A DNA stretch of 64,000 bases from Agromyces bauzanensis (GTDB lineage Bacteria > Actinomycetota > Actinomycetes > Actinomycetales > Microbacteriaceae). Made by a program: the position numbers and the translations under genes. Shown here piece after piece: positions 31,145-40,119 of this stretch (position 1 is the stretch's first letter; each line of letters opens with the position of its first letter). The stretch spans positions 1-64,000 of the forward strand of contig NZ_BMMD01000009.1 in assembly GCF_014645655.1 (NCBI RefSeq). Direction: 5' to 3'. The notes under the pieces are model-generated. The model did not search any database, was not told the origin of the DNA, and worked only from the letters and a program-made list of their open reading frames with translations.

Positions 31145-33655
31145 TCAGTCCACCGCGACCGGCAGTTCCTCCTCGTCGACGTCGAGCGAGAGGGTCGGGA
31201 TCGACGCCGTGAGCAGCGTGCCGTCGGCGCGGCGCGATCCGGTGACGTCTCGCATGGTAGGGGCGCCGTAGAGGCGCGGCCCCTGCCCCTCGAGCGGCAC
31301 GGTCACGGGGGCACCGGCGCCGATGACGACATCGAGGCCGCGGACCTTCACGTGCGCGCCGTCGCCAGATTCGACGGTGAACGTGATCGACTCGGGCTCG
31401 AGCGTGGCGCGGAGCCGCGTGCCCCGGAGCGTGACGCGGTAGGTGAGACGCGTCCAGTCGTCGGGGAGCCGCGGATCGATCGTGAAGACGCCGTTGTGGT
31501 CGCGGAACCCGCCGAAGCCCGAGACCAGGGCGCTCCACACCCCGCCAGTGGACGCGACGTGAACGCCGTCGGCGGCGTTGTGGTGCAGGTCCGCGAGGTC
31601 GACGAACAGCGCCGAGCGGAAGTACCGCATGGCGAGCTCGTGGTAGCCCACCTCGGCGGCGATGATCGACTGCACGATGGCCGAGAGCGTCGAGTCGCCC
31701 GTGGTCAGCGGGTCGTAGTACTCGAAGTTGGCGCGCTTGTCCTCGCTGGAGAACCGGTCGCCCTGCAGGTAGAGCGCGAGCACGACGTCTGCCTGCTTGA
31801 GCACCTGGAAGCGGTAGATGACGAGCGGGTGGTAGTGCAGCAGCAGTGGCCGGCGGTCCTCGGGCGTGTTCTCGAGGTCCCAGAGTTCCTTCTGCAGGAA
31901 CGCGGAGTCCTGGGGGTGGATGCCGAGCTGCTCGTCGTAGGGGATGTGCATGTGCGCGGCCGCGCGACGCCAGCTCGCGACCTCGCCAGGGGTGACCCCC
32001 AGGCGCTCGACGAGCTTGTGGTATGCGATCGGGTCGAGCATCTGCAGGTTGTCGACCGCGCTCGCGGCGGAGGCGAGGTTCGCACGCGCCATGACGTTCG
32101 TGTAGAGGTTGTCGTTGACGACCGTGGTGTACTCATCGGGCCCGGTGACGCCGTGGATGTGGAACACGTCGTCGGCGTTCGAGCGCCAGAAGCCGAGGTC
32201 CTCCCACATGCGGGCCGTCTCGACGAGGATGTCGATCGCGCCGCGGGCGAGGAAATCCTCGTCGCCGGTGGCTGCGACGTACTGGCACAGTGCATAGGAG
32301 ATGTCGGCGTCGATGTGGTACTGCGCGGTTCCGGCCGCGTAGTACGCGCTCGACTCCTGGCCGTTGATCGTGCGCCACGGGAACAGGGCCCCGTGCTGGT
32401 TCAGCTCCATCGCCCGGCCGCGGGCGGCGTCGAGCATCCGCTGCCGGAAGCGCAGCACGTTGCGTGCCACGATCGGGGCGGTGTAGCTGAGGAACGGGAG
32501 TACGTAGATCTCGCTGTCCCAGAAGTAGTGGCCGCCGTACCCCGAGCCCGACACGCCCTTCGCGGCGACGCCGCCGCCGTCGGTGCGGGCGGTGGCCTGC
32601 GCGAGCTGGAACAGGTTCCAGCGGGCGGCCTGCTGGATCGCCGGCTGCGCCTCGATCTCGACGTCGGAGCGGGTCCAGTAGTCGTCGAGCCAGGAGCGCT
32701 GCTGGTCGAACACCTCGGCGACGCCGAGCTCGGCCGCGCGGTCGAGGGTGCGATCGCAGCGATCGACGAGCTCCCGGGAGGGCACCTTGTGGGCGGTGTG
32801 GTAGCTGATCGTCTTGGTGATGCGGATCGGCTTGCCGCGGCTCGCGTGCACCCGGTAGATGTGCTTCGCGAGGTCGTCGCCGATCGAGCCGGTCTCGGTG
32901 TACGGATTCTCGGTCGCGATCGAGTGCTCGGCGCCGACCGCGAGGGTCATGTTCGAGTTCGTGGTCTGGTAGCCGAGCACGTACCTGGCGTTCTCGGCCC
33001 GTTTGAATCGCGGCTGGAGCACGCGCTCGTTGAACTGCTCGGCCCTGCGCGGGTCGAACCCGGCAGCGGTCTCGGGCACACCCGACCGGTACTCGTCGCG
33101 GCCGTCCTGACGGTTCAGGATGTGGCTCGTGAGCGTGACCGCGGCATCCGCGTCGAGCAGTTCCACCTCGTAGTCGAGCACCGCGAGGTGACGGTCGGTG
33201 AACGACACCATGCGCCGGCTCGTGATGAGCACGCGCTTGCCCGACGGCGTGCGCCACTCGATGGACCGGCTCAGCACCCCGAGCCGGAAGTCCAGGCGTC
33301 GCTCGTAGGAGAGGAGCTCCGCCTCGGTCAGCACGAGCGGCTCGTCGTCGACGTAGAGCCGGATGATCTTGGCATCGGGGACGTTCACGATCGTCTGCCC
33401 GACGCGTGCGAACCCGAACGCCTCCTCGGCGTGCCGGATCGGCCAGGTCTCGTGGAATCCGTTCACGAACGTGCCGTGGTAGTGGCCGTCGCGGCCCTCC
33501 TCGACGTTGCCGCGGAGGCCCAGGTAGCCGTTGCCAACGGCGAACAGCGTCTCGGTGCGACCCATGTCGTCGACGCCGAACTCGTGCTCGACGAGCGCCC
33601 ATTCATCCATGGGGAACCGCGTGCGGTTCAGGGGGTCGTGGTCGGCGAACCTCAC
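31145..33655 (-). CDS. GH65 family glycoside phosphorylase/hydrolase
   Basis: 836 residues. The GH65 (alpha/alpha)6 barrel is indicated by FAVGNGYLGLRGN, HYFWDSEIYVLPF and VTGPDEYTTVVNDN, where Glu is the general acid. Family members phosphorolyse maltose, trehalose, kojibiose or nigerose, releasing beta-glucose-1-phosphate. GTG start at 33655 overlaps the HAD stop (GTGA), so the pair is coupled: phosphorylase followed by beta-phosphoglucomutase. The exact disaccharide cannot be told. Confidence 0.9.
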   Translation of the reverse strand: MRFADHDPLNRTRFPMDEWALVEHEFGVDDMGRTETLFAVGNGYLGLRGNVEEGRDGHYHGTFVNGFHETWPIRHAEEAFGFARVGQTIVNVPDAKIIRLYVDDEPLVLTEAELLSYERRLDFRLGVLSRSIEWRTPSGKRVLITSRRMVSFTDRHLAVLDYEVELLDADAAVTLTSHILNRQDGRDEYRSGVPETAAGFDPRRAEQFNERVLQPRFKRAENARYVLGYQTTNSNMTLAVGAEHSIATENPYTETGSIGDDLAKHIYRVHASRGKPIRITKTISYHTAHKVPSRELVDRCDRTLDRAAELGVAEVFDQQRSWLDDYWTRSDVEIEAQPAIQQAARWNLFQLAQATARTDGGGVAAKGVSGSGYGGHYFWDSEIYVLPFLSYTAPIVARNVLRFRQRMLDAARGRAMELNQHGALFPWRTINGQESSAYYAAGTAQYHIDADISYALCQYVAATGDEDFLARGAIDILVETARMWEDLGFWRSNADDVFHIHGVTGPDEYTTVVNDNLYTNVMARANLASAASAVDNLQMLDPIAYHKLVERLGVTPGEVASWRRAAAHMHIPYDEQLGIHPQDSAFLQKELWDLENTPEDRRPLLLHYHPLVIYRFQVLKQADVVLALYLQGDRFSSEDKRANFEYYDPLTTGDSTLSAIVQSIIAAEVGYHELAMRYFRSALFVDLADLHHNAADGVHVASTGGVWSALVSGFGGFRDHNGVFTIDPRLPDDWTRLTYRVTLRGTRLRATLEPESITFTVESGDGAHVKVRGLDVVIGAGAPVTVPLEGQGPRLYGAPTMRDVTGSRRADGTLLTASIPTLSLDVDEEELPVAVD

Positions 33656-34545
33656 GCGGGTTCCTCTCGGGCGGTGCTGGGGGAGGGGTCGTTCGCTGGT
33701 CGAGTAGCGCCGCCCGGCGCAGCCGGACGCGTATCGAGATCCGCGGATGTCGCGGCGGCGCGCTCGACGGCGGGGATGAGCTCGTCGAGCTCGTCGACGA
33801 TCACGTCGGCGCCGAGCTTCTCGAGGGCATCGCGTCCGACACCGCGATCGACCCCGATGACGATGCCGAACTCGCCGGCAGCTCCCGCCTTCACGCCCGA
33901 CTCGGCGTCCTCGACGACGGCGCAGGCCGTGGTGGGCAGGCCGAGGAGCTCGGCGGCGCGTTCGAAGGTGTCGGGCTCGGGCTTTCCGGGGAGGCCCCCG
34001 CGCGCGGCCACGGCGCCGTCGACGACGACCTCGAACCGGTCGGCGAGGCCGGCGGCCTTGAGCACGGCGGGCGCGTTCTTCGAGCTCGAGACGACGGCCA
34101 CGTGGCATCCGCTCGCCTGTACCGCGTCGAGGAACGCGACGCTCGCGGGGTAGGCCTCGACGCCCTCTTCAGCGAGCGTGGCGTTGAAGGCGTCGTTCTT
34201 GCGATTGCCGAGGCCGTGCACGGTGTCGTCGGAAGGGGCATCCGTCACCTCGCCCTCCGGCGCCACGATGCCGCGGCTGGCGAGGAGGCTGCGCACGCCG
34301 TCGTAGCGGGGCTTGCCGTCGATGTGGGCGAAGTAGTCGGCGTCGGTGTACGGCGCGGCGCCGTGCTCTTCGAGGTACGGCGTGAACAGGCGCGACCAGG
34401 CGTGCATGTGCACGACGGCGGTCGGCGTGAGCACGCCGTCGAGGTCGAAGAGGTAGCCGCGGATGCCGCTGAGGTCGAGGTTCTGGGGCACGGTGGACTC
34501 GGAAGGGGGGTTCATGGAATGGGGGGAGGTGTCGTGCGCGGTCAC
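33652..34545 (-). CDS. HAD-superfamily beta-phosphoglucomutase-like protein
   Basis: 297 residues from GTG at 34545. HAD motifs: DLDGVLTPT (nucleophile and acid Asp), VVSSSKN, GKPEPDTFE and VVEDAESGV. It probably turns beta-glucose-1-phosphate from the coupled GH65 enzyme into glucose-6-phosphate. The last 25-30 residues, Pro/Ala/Arg rich, are encoded partly by a REP-like palindrome. Confidence 0.88.
   Translation of the reverse strand: MTAHDTSPHSMNPPSESTVPQNLDLSGIRGYLFDLDGVLTPTAVVHMHAWSRLFTPYLEEHGAAPYTDADYFAHIDGKPRYDGVRSLLASRGIVAPEGEVTDAPSDDTVHGLGNRKNDAFNATLAEEGVEAYPASVAFLDAVQASGCHVAVVSSSKNAPAVLKAAGLADRFEVVVDGAVAARGGLPGKPEPDTFERAAELLGLPTTACAVVEDAESGVKAGAAGEFGIVIGVDRGVGRDALEKLGADVIVDELDELIPAVERAAATSADLDTRPAAPGGATRPANDPSPSTAREEPA
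33696..33742. repeat. REP-like palindrome inside the HAD gene 3' end
   Basis: Begins CTGGTCGAGTAGCGCC and ends GACGCGTATCGAGATCC around a GCGCC..GGCGC core. Resembles the GC-rich intergenic palindromes seen elsewhere here, but lies in coding sequence and encodes about 15 residues of the HAD C-terminal tail. Confidence 0.45.
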
Positions 34546-34692
34546 GGTCGTCCTCTCGTCGTGTCGGTCGGGGCACCGGACCCGCTGATCGATGCTATTC
34601 CCGTGCGACGGGGCGAGCGCAAGTGGCAGTGGAACTCGAAGCAATCCTGAAGGGTCACCGGGGCCGGGCCTGTACCTCACCCCTGTCACCCC

Positions 34693-34754
34693 ATGTTTCC
34701 GTTCCCGCGCGGGGTGCTCGTTGTAGCGGTCGCACTGCGCGCGAACGGAAGCAT
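34693..34754. repeat. 62-bp dispersed hairpin repeat, copy 1
   Basis: Arms ATGTTTCCGTTC and GAACGGAAGCAT at the ends of a 62-bp unit. A second copy of exactly the same length and arms lies at 59184-59245. It is in the 318-bp gene-free gap between the HAD gene and tRNA-Leu. Confidence 0.75.
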
Positions 34755-34863
34755 CGGGCGAGCGGCGGATGTCGCGGGCCGCCGCCTGCCGGTCGCCGAA
34801 TGGCGATTGCCCGGGTCGAGGTGATAACCTCGGTTGGTTGGCGCACTCCGGTGCGCCCCACGT

Positions 34864-34950
34864 GCGCGAGTGGCGGAATTGGCAGACGCGCTGGCTTCAG
34901 GTGCCAGTACTCGCAAGGGTGTGGGGGTTCAAGTCCCCCCTCGCGCACCA
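34864..34950 (+). tRNA. tRNA-Leu (CAG)
   Basis: Acceptor GCGCGAG pairs with CTCGCGC; anticodon loop TTCAGGT with anticodon CAG; long variable arm typical of class II; T-arm GGGTTCAAGTCCC. CCA is encoded at 34948-34950. Confidence 0.97.
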
Positions 34951-34996
34951 CAACGGAACGGTGGCACCTTGGGATACCGCCGTTCGCTGTCGGGGG

Positions 34997-35113
34997 GGTG
35001 AAGGTCCGCCGCCGGGGCGAATCGGGCTGGTGATGGCGGTGGCGTCGTGCCAGATGAGTGAGGGTGACTTCCTGGTCAGCATGGACCGGCGCCGCGATGA
35101 CGTCGCCGGGAAG
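34997..35113 (+). mobile_element. IS1380 transposase fragment
   Basis: About 115 bp nearly identical to part of the transposase at the left end of the window (830-950, other strand), including the residues VMAVASCQMSEGDFLVS, with a 7-base deletion. A dead scrap, 46 bases beyond tRNA-Leu. Confidence 0.75.
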
Positions 35114-35330
35114 ACGATGACCGACCGGTGGGCGAGGAGCACCCACGACGCGGCCGCACGCGGGGACGCCGGGAACCGGCGCCTGCACCACCGCTGGAAG
35201 GTCTTGACCTCGTCCCGCAAGAAGCACACCGTCGCGAACACCGCGATCGCGCGCGAGCTCGCCGGCTGGTGCTGGTCCCTGGCCAGCATGGACCGACCGA
35301 AGACTCGTTCACCGGGACCCCCCGAGACGA
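35114..35330 (+). mobile_element. IS110-family transposase C-terminal fragment
   Basis: Directly follows the IS1380 scrap in the same open frame. The residues LHHRWKVLTSSRKKHTVA and IARELAGWCWSLA resemble the extreme C-terminus of IS110/IS1111-type transposases. The rest of that gene is absent. The frame runs on to the right with no recognisable content. Confidence 0.6.
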
Positions 35331-35401
35331 ACGACGAAGCGGCCGCCGAGCAGCCAGCCCGGCCGCCGCTTCACCCTGCCCCTGACAAAACGAGCTACAT
35401 A

Positions 35402-36106
35402 TCAGTCGAGCGGCTCGATGAGCGACGGATCCTCGGGGTCGGCGGTGCGCGAGTTGTTGACCTTGCGGTCGACCTCGTAGCTGGCGATGGTCGACGCGAC
35501 CTTCTCGGACTCGGCATCGAGCAGCGCCACCATGTGCTCCTTGCCGGCGTCGTCGAGCTTCACGGGCGCGAGGTACTCGTCCCACGCGTCGCGGTCGAGG
35601 AACACGGGCATGCGGTCGTGCACCTCGCCCGAGGCATCCCGGGCCTCGCGCGTGACGATCGAGGTCGAGACCTCCCACCCGTCGCCCACCTTCCGCGCCG
35701 TGTAGATACCGGCCGCGGCGAGCATCGGCTGCTCGCCGTGCAGGAAGAAGGCCTGCTTGTGCCCGGGCTCGCCCGTCCACTCGTAGTAGCCCCGCATCGG
35801 CACGAGGCAGCGCGATGACGCGAACGCGCCCTTCCAGAGCCCGTTGCTGGCCACCGTCTCGATGCGGGTGTTGAACTGCGGCCGCTTGGACTCCTTCATG
35901 AACGACGGGTGGAAGTTCCACACGGCCGCATCGACAGAGCGGGTGACCTCGCCGGTGTCGCGATTCTGGCGCTCGCGCACGATCGGGATGACCTGGGTGG
36001 GGGCGATCGAGTACTGCGGCCGCCAGTCGCGGTAGTCGCCGCCCTGTGCGACGAACTCCTGGATCATCTCGTCGACCTTGGCGTCGTTGGCGAAGCGTCC
36101 GCACAT
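35402..36106 (-). CDS. SRAP domain (YedK/HMCES-like) protein
   Basis: 234 residues from ATG at 36106, chosen because the catalytic cysteine must be residue 2 (MCGRFAND). Other family motifs: RPQYSIAPTQ, NTRIETV, PMRGYYEW and HDRMPVFL. The protein crosslinks to abasic sites in single-stranded DNA to shield them. Acidic C-terminal tail. Confidence 0.93.
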   Translation of the reverse strand: MCGRFANDAKVDEMIQEFVAQGGDYRDWRPQYSIAPTQVIPIVRERQNRDTGEVTRSVDAAVWNFHPSFMKESKRPQFNTRIETVASNGLWKGAFASSRCLVPMRGYYEWTGEPGHKQAFFLHGEQPMLAAAGIYTARKVGDGWEVSTSIVTREARDASGEVHDRMPVFLDRDAWDEYLAPVKLDDAGKEHMVALLDAESEKVASTIASYEVDRKVNNSRTADPEDPSLIEPLD

Positions 36107-36151
36107 GCTGCCAGTCTGCACCCGTCCGCCGACATGCGCACGGCCTCGGGT

Positions 36152-36304
36152 TCAGCCGGGCCGGGCGATCGGCAGCACCTCCGCTCCGCTCGCGGTATCC
36201 GCTCCGCTCGCGGCCGCTGCGGTCTCGAGGGCGGCGGCGGTGGGCGCGGCGAGGAGCGAGGGGGATTCGCGGGCGGGAGCGAACTCGAGCGTTCCGAAGC
36301 GCAT
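36152..36304 (-). pseudogene. Possible N-terminal remnant of a YbaK/EbsC-like gene
   Basis: 50 codons, beginning MRFGTLEFAPARESPSLLAA and ending EVLPIARPG. The start resembles the N-terminus of actinobacterial YbaK/EbsC aminoacyl-tRNA deacylase-like proteins, which are about 150-200 residues; the rest is missing. The next 270 bases to the right hold no recognisable gene. Confidence 0.35.
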
Positions 36305-36576
36305 GGTGGCTTCAGCGTACGACGGATGCCGCTCAGCCCTCGCGCCTCGTTCGCGAACCGCCGGCTGCCCACCTCACGGCCCGTCATCGATGGAGCCGCT
36401 GGGGTGGACTCCGGCATTGATGCCAGGACAGCATCCGTGTCGCAATCAGTCAGGGATCGACGCCCGGCTCGGCCCGCGCACCAGCAGCGGCCCGTCGGGG
36501 CACGCCGTGATCGAGAACGGGCCAGCGGGGCGAGCGTGCAGAGCGGATGCCTAGCGAGCGGATGCCTCGGCGCCCG

Positions 36577-37301
36577 TCACAGCGGCCTCCGCAGCGCCGA
36601 CTCGCCACGCTCGAACCGCTCGCGCAGGCCGCCCCAGAGCCGCCCGTCGACCGAGAGGCACGCCGCCACGCCGAACAGGAGGTCGCGGGCCAGGTGCGGC
36701 TCCTCCTCCGCGAGCGCACCGGCGAGATCGCGAGCGGCAAGCTGCTCGTGCACCGCGTCGGCCTCAACGTGCTCGTCGAAGTGGTCGGCGACGTCCTCGC
36801 CGAAGCCCAGCCGCCGCAAGCCGTTCGCGTAGGCGCGGCAGGGCAACGACGACGTCATCTCGTATGCGGCGAGGTGGCCGACGATCGCGCCGCGTAAGCG
36901 CCGCCGGTGCAGGCCGAACAGCGACCGATCGAGCGGCAGGCGAGGATCTCGCGCACCTGCGCTGCGGTGGCATCCCGTTCGACGAACGCCGACAGGCCCG
37001 GCGATCCGTCGTCGCCCACGAGCGCGAACAGGGCCTCGGGCACGCCACGCGTGGCGACCGGTTGCCGCACCGAGCGCCGGAGCGTCTCCTCGAACTCGCA
37101 CTCGCGTTCGATCGGCACGCGCACGGCGAGCGGGCGCGGATCCCACTCCCACGAGTCGGACACGTCCTCGAGCCCGCCGTAGTGCAGCTCGTACATGAGG
37201 AAGAGGGCGAGTTGCACGTCGTCGTCGGTGAGCAGGTCCACGGATGCCGCGAGCCCTTCGGTCGTCGGGTGATGGTCATGACTGCCCCCTCGGTCGGTCA
37301 T
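36577..37301 (-). pseudogene. Iron-containing redox enzyme (haem-oxygenase-like), disrupted
   Basis: The N-terminal part from ATG at 37301 (DLLTDDDVQLALFLMYELHY) stays in frame to about 36930; the C-terminal part (LRGAIVGHLAAYEMTSSLP, then FDEHVEADAVHEQ) is in another frame to 36577. The middle, which in intact relatives carries further helices and metal ligands, is missing. So there is a deletion plus frameshift. It is divergent from the universal stress protein and shares its upstream box. Confidence 0.6.
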
Positions 37302-37358
37302 GCCCCCACCGTACGGAGGTCGCCGCCCGGCGCCGCAGGGGTTGACCGGGAACCCCAT

Positions 37359-37372
37359 GTGACCTTCGGCCC
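37359..37372. promoter_or_regulatory. DevR-like box 1
   Basis: GTGACCTTCGGCCC, 35 bases before the universal stress protein start at 37408. Member of a set of five near-identical boxes in this cluster. Confidence 0.6.
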
Positions 37373-37407
37373 GATCTCCCACGCTCCCCTGCGGCGATGA
37401 TTCGGAC

Positions 37408-37887
37408 ATGGCGGAGACACCGAGGGATCCGAATCCACCAGAGCCGAGCCATGAGCCCGAACCGGGTCCCCCGGGCGTGATCGTCGGCGTCGACGGATCC
37501 GAGTCGTCGGTGGCGGCCCTGCGGTACGCGGCCGACCTGGCGCCGAAGCTGGGCCTCCGTGTGCGTGCCCTCGCGGTGTGGAACTACCCGGTGTTCATCT
37601 ACGGCGGGTACTACCCGCAGATCGACTGGACGCCCGAGGACGACGCCGAGCGCATCGTCGCGCGGTCGGCCGAGGAGGTGTTCGGCACCGAGCTGCCCGA
37701 GTGGTTCGCGACCCGCATCCGTCTGGGGCGCCCGGCCGAGACGCTCATCGACGAGTCGAGGTACGCCGAGATGCTCGTCGTCGGCAGCCGCGGACACGGA
37801 GGGTTCGCCGGGTTGCTCCTCGGATCGGTCAGCGCCGCGTGCGCCGAGCACGCGCACTGCCCGGTGCTGGTCGTGCACGGGCGTTGA
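37408..37887 (+). CDS. Universal stress protein
   Basis: 159 residues, single UspA domain with ATP-binding motifs VGVDGSESS and VGSRGHGGFAGLLLGSVS. Proline- and glutamate-rich N-terminus. Only 5 bases before the metallo-beta-lactamase gene. Preceded by DevR-like box 1. Confidence 0.92.
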   Translation: MAETPRDPNPPEPSHEPEPGPPGVIVGVDGSESSVAALRYAADLAPKLGLRVRALAVWNYPVFIYGGYYPQIDWTPEDDAERIVARSAEEVFGTELPEWFATRIRLGRPAETLIDESRYAEMLVVGSRGHGGFAGLLLGSVSAACAEHAHCPVLVVHGR

Positions 37888-37892
37888 TCCCG

Positions 37893-39284
37893 ATGGCGGC
37901 ACGCCTGCGGTTCCTCGGCGCGGCCGACAGCGTCACCGGTTCGAAGTTCCTCATCGACACCGGCGACACCCGGGTGCTCGTCGACTGCGGGCTGTTCCAG
38001 GGCTTCAAGGTGCTCCGCGAGCGCAACCGCGCGCCGTTCCCCGTGCCGCCCGAGTCCATCGATGCGGTGGTGCTGACCCACGCCCACCTCGACCACTCGG
38101 GGTACCTTCCCGCGCTCGTACGCAACGGATTCCACGGACCTGTGTACACGACCGGCGGCACCGCCGAGCTGTGCGGGGTCATCCTGCCCGACAGCGGGTA
38201 CCTCCTCGAGGAGGAGGCCAGGCACGCGGCATCCGGCCGCTGGTCCTCCCACCGCGACCCGACTCCGCTGTACACGGCGGCGGATGCCACGCGGTCGCTG
38301 GAGCGGTTCGTCCCCGTCGACTTCGACGAGACCCGCCGGATCGGGCGAGAGCTCGTATTCACCCTCGTGCCGGCCGGCCACATCCTGGGGGCCGCGGGCG
38401 TCCGCGTGCGGGTCGGCGGATCCGTCGTGCACTTCACGGGCGACCTGGGCCGGCCGAACGACCCGCTCATGCACCCTCCACGTCCGCTCGAGTCGGCATC
38501 CGTGCTCGTGGCCGAGTCCACCTACGGCGACCGACTGCATCCCCCGGCCGACGTCGAGGAAGAGCTCGGCAGCGTCGTGCGCCGAGTCGCGAAGCGAGGC
38601 GGCGTCGTGCTCATCCCGGCGTTCGCCGTCGGCCGCACCGAGACCGTGCTCCTGCACCTGTCGCGCCTCCGGGATCGCGGCGAGATCCCCGACCTCCCCA
38701 TCTTCCTGAACAGCCCGATGGCGGTCGACGCCGCCGCGATCTACCGACGCCACCCCGAGGAGCATCGGCTCGACTCCGACGAGCTCGCGCGCATGTATGG
38801 GCTCGCCACGCCCGTGCACACGGTCGACGACTCGAAGCTCCTGAACCTTCGCGGCGGACCGATGATCATCGTCTCGGCGAGCGGCATGCTGACCGGCGGC
38901 CGCATCCTGCACCACCTCGTCGCCTACGGACCCGATCGCCGCAACGCGATCGTGCTCACGGGCTACCAGGCGGGCGGCACCCGCGGCTCGACGCTCCTCG
39001 GCGGTGCGACGTCGCTGCGCATCTTCGGCGAGGACGTGCCGATCCGCGCCGAGGTCGTCTCCATCGACGGCATGTCCGCGCACGCCGACGCCGACGAGCT
39101 CATGGCGTGGATGCGCACCGTCGACGAGCCGCCCGACATGGTCTACGTGACGCACGGCGAGGCCGTCGCGTCCGACACCCTTCGCGCCCGCATCAAGCGG
39201 GAGCTCCACTGGCAGGTGCGCGTGCCCGAGCACCTGGAACGCGTGCGGATCGACGCACCCGAACGACAGGAGGTCGCATCATGA
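37893..39284 (+). CDS. Metallo-beta-lactamase/beta-CASP RNase-like protein
   Basis: 463 residues. N-terminal MBL fold with HAHLDHSG metal motif and HFTGDLG; beta-CASP region with LIPAFAVGRTE; C-terminal RMMBL motifs SGMLTGGRILHH and DGMSAHADADEL. The family includes RNases and CPSF-type nucleases. It ends in ATGA overlap with the next stress protein, so it belongs to the stress operon. Confidence 0.9.
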   Translation: MAARLRFLGAADSVTGSKFLIDTGDTRVLVDCGLFQGFKVLRERNRAPFPVPPESIDAVVLTHAHLDHSGYLPALVRNGFHGPVYTTGGTAELCGVILPDSGYLLEEEARHAASGRWSSHRDPTPLYTAADATRSLERFVPVDFDETRRIGRELVFTLVPAGHILGAAGVRVRVGGSVVHFTGDLGRPNDPLMHPPRPLESASVLVAESTYGDRLHPPADVEEELGSVVRRVAKRGGVVLIPAFAVGRTETVLLHLSRLRDRGEIPDLPIFLNSPMAVDAAAIYRRHPEEHRLDSDELARMYGLATPVHTVDDSKLLNLRGGPMIIVSASGMLTGGRILHHLVAYGPDRRNAIVLTGYQAGGTRGSTLLGGATSLRIFGEDVPIRAEVVSIDGMSAHADADELMAWMRTVDEPPDMVYVTHGEAVASDTLRARIKRELHWQVRVPEHLERVRIDAPERQEVAS

Positions 39285-40111
39285 CCGATCACGTGATCCT
39301 CGCCCTCGACGGCGGCGCCGCCAACGCGGTCGCCGAACGCTGGGTGGCCGAGCGGTGGCGGCACTTCGGCGTGGACGTCGAGGTGACGACCGTGCTCGAG
39401 CACGTGCCGCTGGCGGCGGGATACCCCGACGTCGAGCGCGACCGACGTCGGGAGCGGCTGGATCGCGTCGCCGAGCGGTTGCGCGAGCGGCTTCCGGATG
39501 CCACGGTGCGCGTCGTCATGCGCCAGGGCGACATCGTCGACGAGCTCCTCGACGCCTCGAGGTCGGCCAACCTCGTCGTCATCGGCATGACCTATGTCGA
39601 CGCCATCGACGAGCTCGCGCACCTGCCGCTCGGACTGCGCCTCGCGGGCCGCACGAAGGGCGTACTCGTCGTGGTCCCGACCGCGTGGGAGGGCGGCGGC
39701 ACCGGCGTGGTCGCCGGGTGGGATATGGATGCCGCCGGCGAGGCCGCCATGGCGTTCGCCGCCCGCGAGGCGCGGCACGCGGCATCCGCGCTGACCATCG
39801 TGCACGCCGGCCACGGCGACCTGCCACGCGACCTCGAACTCGCGGCCGAGCGGATCCGCGCGAGTCACCCCGAAACCCCGGTGAACGTGGTGCCGAACGA
39901 GCGGTCGGCCGCCGACGCGATCCTCGAGACCGCGCGCGGCGCCGCCCTCGTGGTGGTGGGATCGCGCGGTCGGGGCCCGCTCGAGGACCTGTTCCTCGGG
40001 TCGGTGAGCGAACACGTGCTCGCCAGGTCGTCGGTGCCCGTCGCCGTCGCGCCGGTGCCCGCCGAGCCGATCGACGTGTCGCCGGGCCTCGAGGATGAGG
40101 ACCTCATGTGA
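39281..40111 (+). CDS. Tandem universal stress protein
   Basis: 276 residues, two UspA domains. The first is degenerate (ILALDGGAAN at the start, no full ATP motif). The second has VVGSRGRGPLEDLFLGSVS. ATG at 39281 overlaps the MBL stop. Convergent with the next stress gene. Confidence 0.9.
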   Translation: MTDHVILALDGGAANAVAERWVAERWRHFGVDVEVTTVLEHVPLAAGYPDVERDRRRERLDRVAERLRERLPDATVRVVMRQGDIVDELLDASRSANLVVIGMTYVDAIDELAHLPLGLRLAGRTKGVLVVVPTAWEGGGTGVVAGWDMDAAGEAAMAFAAREARHAASALTIVHAGHGDLPRDLELAAERIRASHPETPVNVVPNERSAADAILETARGAALVVVGSRGRGPLEDLFLGSVSEHVLARSSVPVAVAPVPAEPIDVSPGLEDEDLM

Positions 40112-40119
40112 CGCGAGGG

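Noticed and set aside
31352-34153. Rightward 933-codon open frame opposite the GH65 gene
   Set aside because: Shadow of GH65 and HAD; low-complexity translation.
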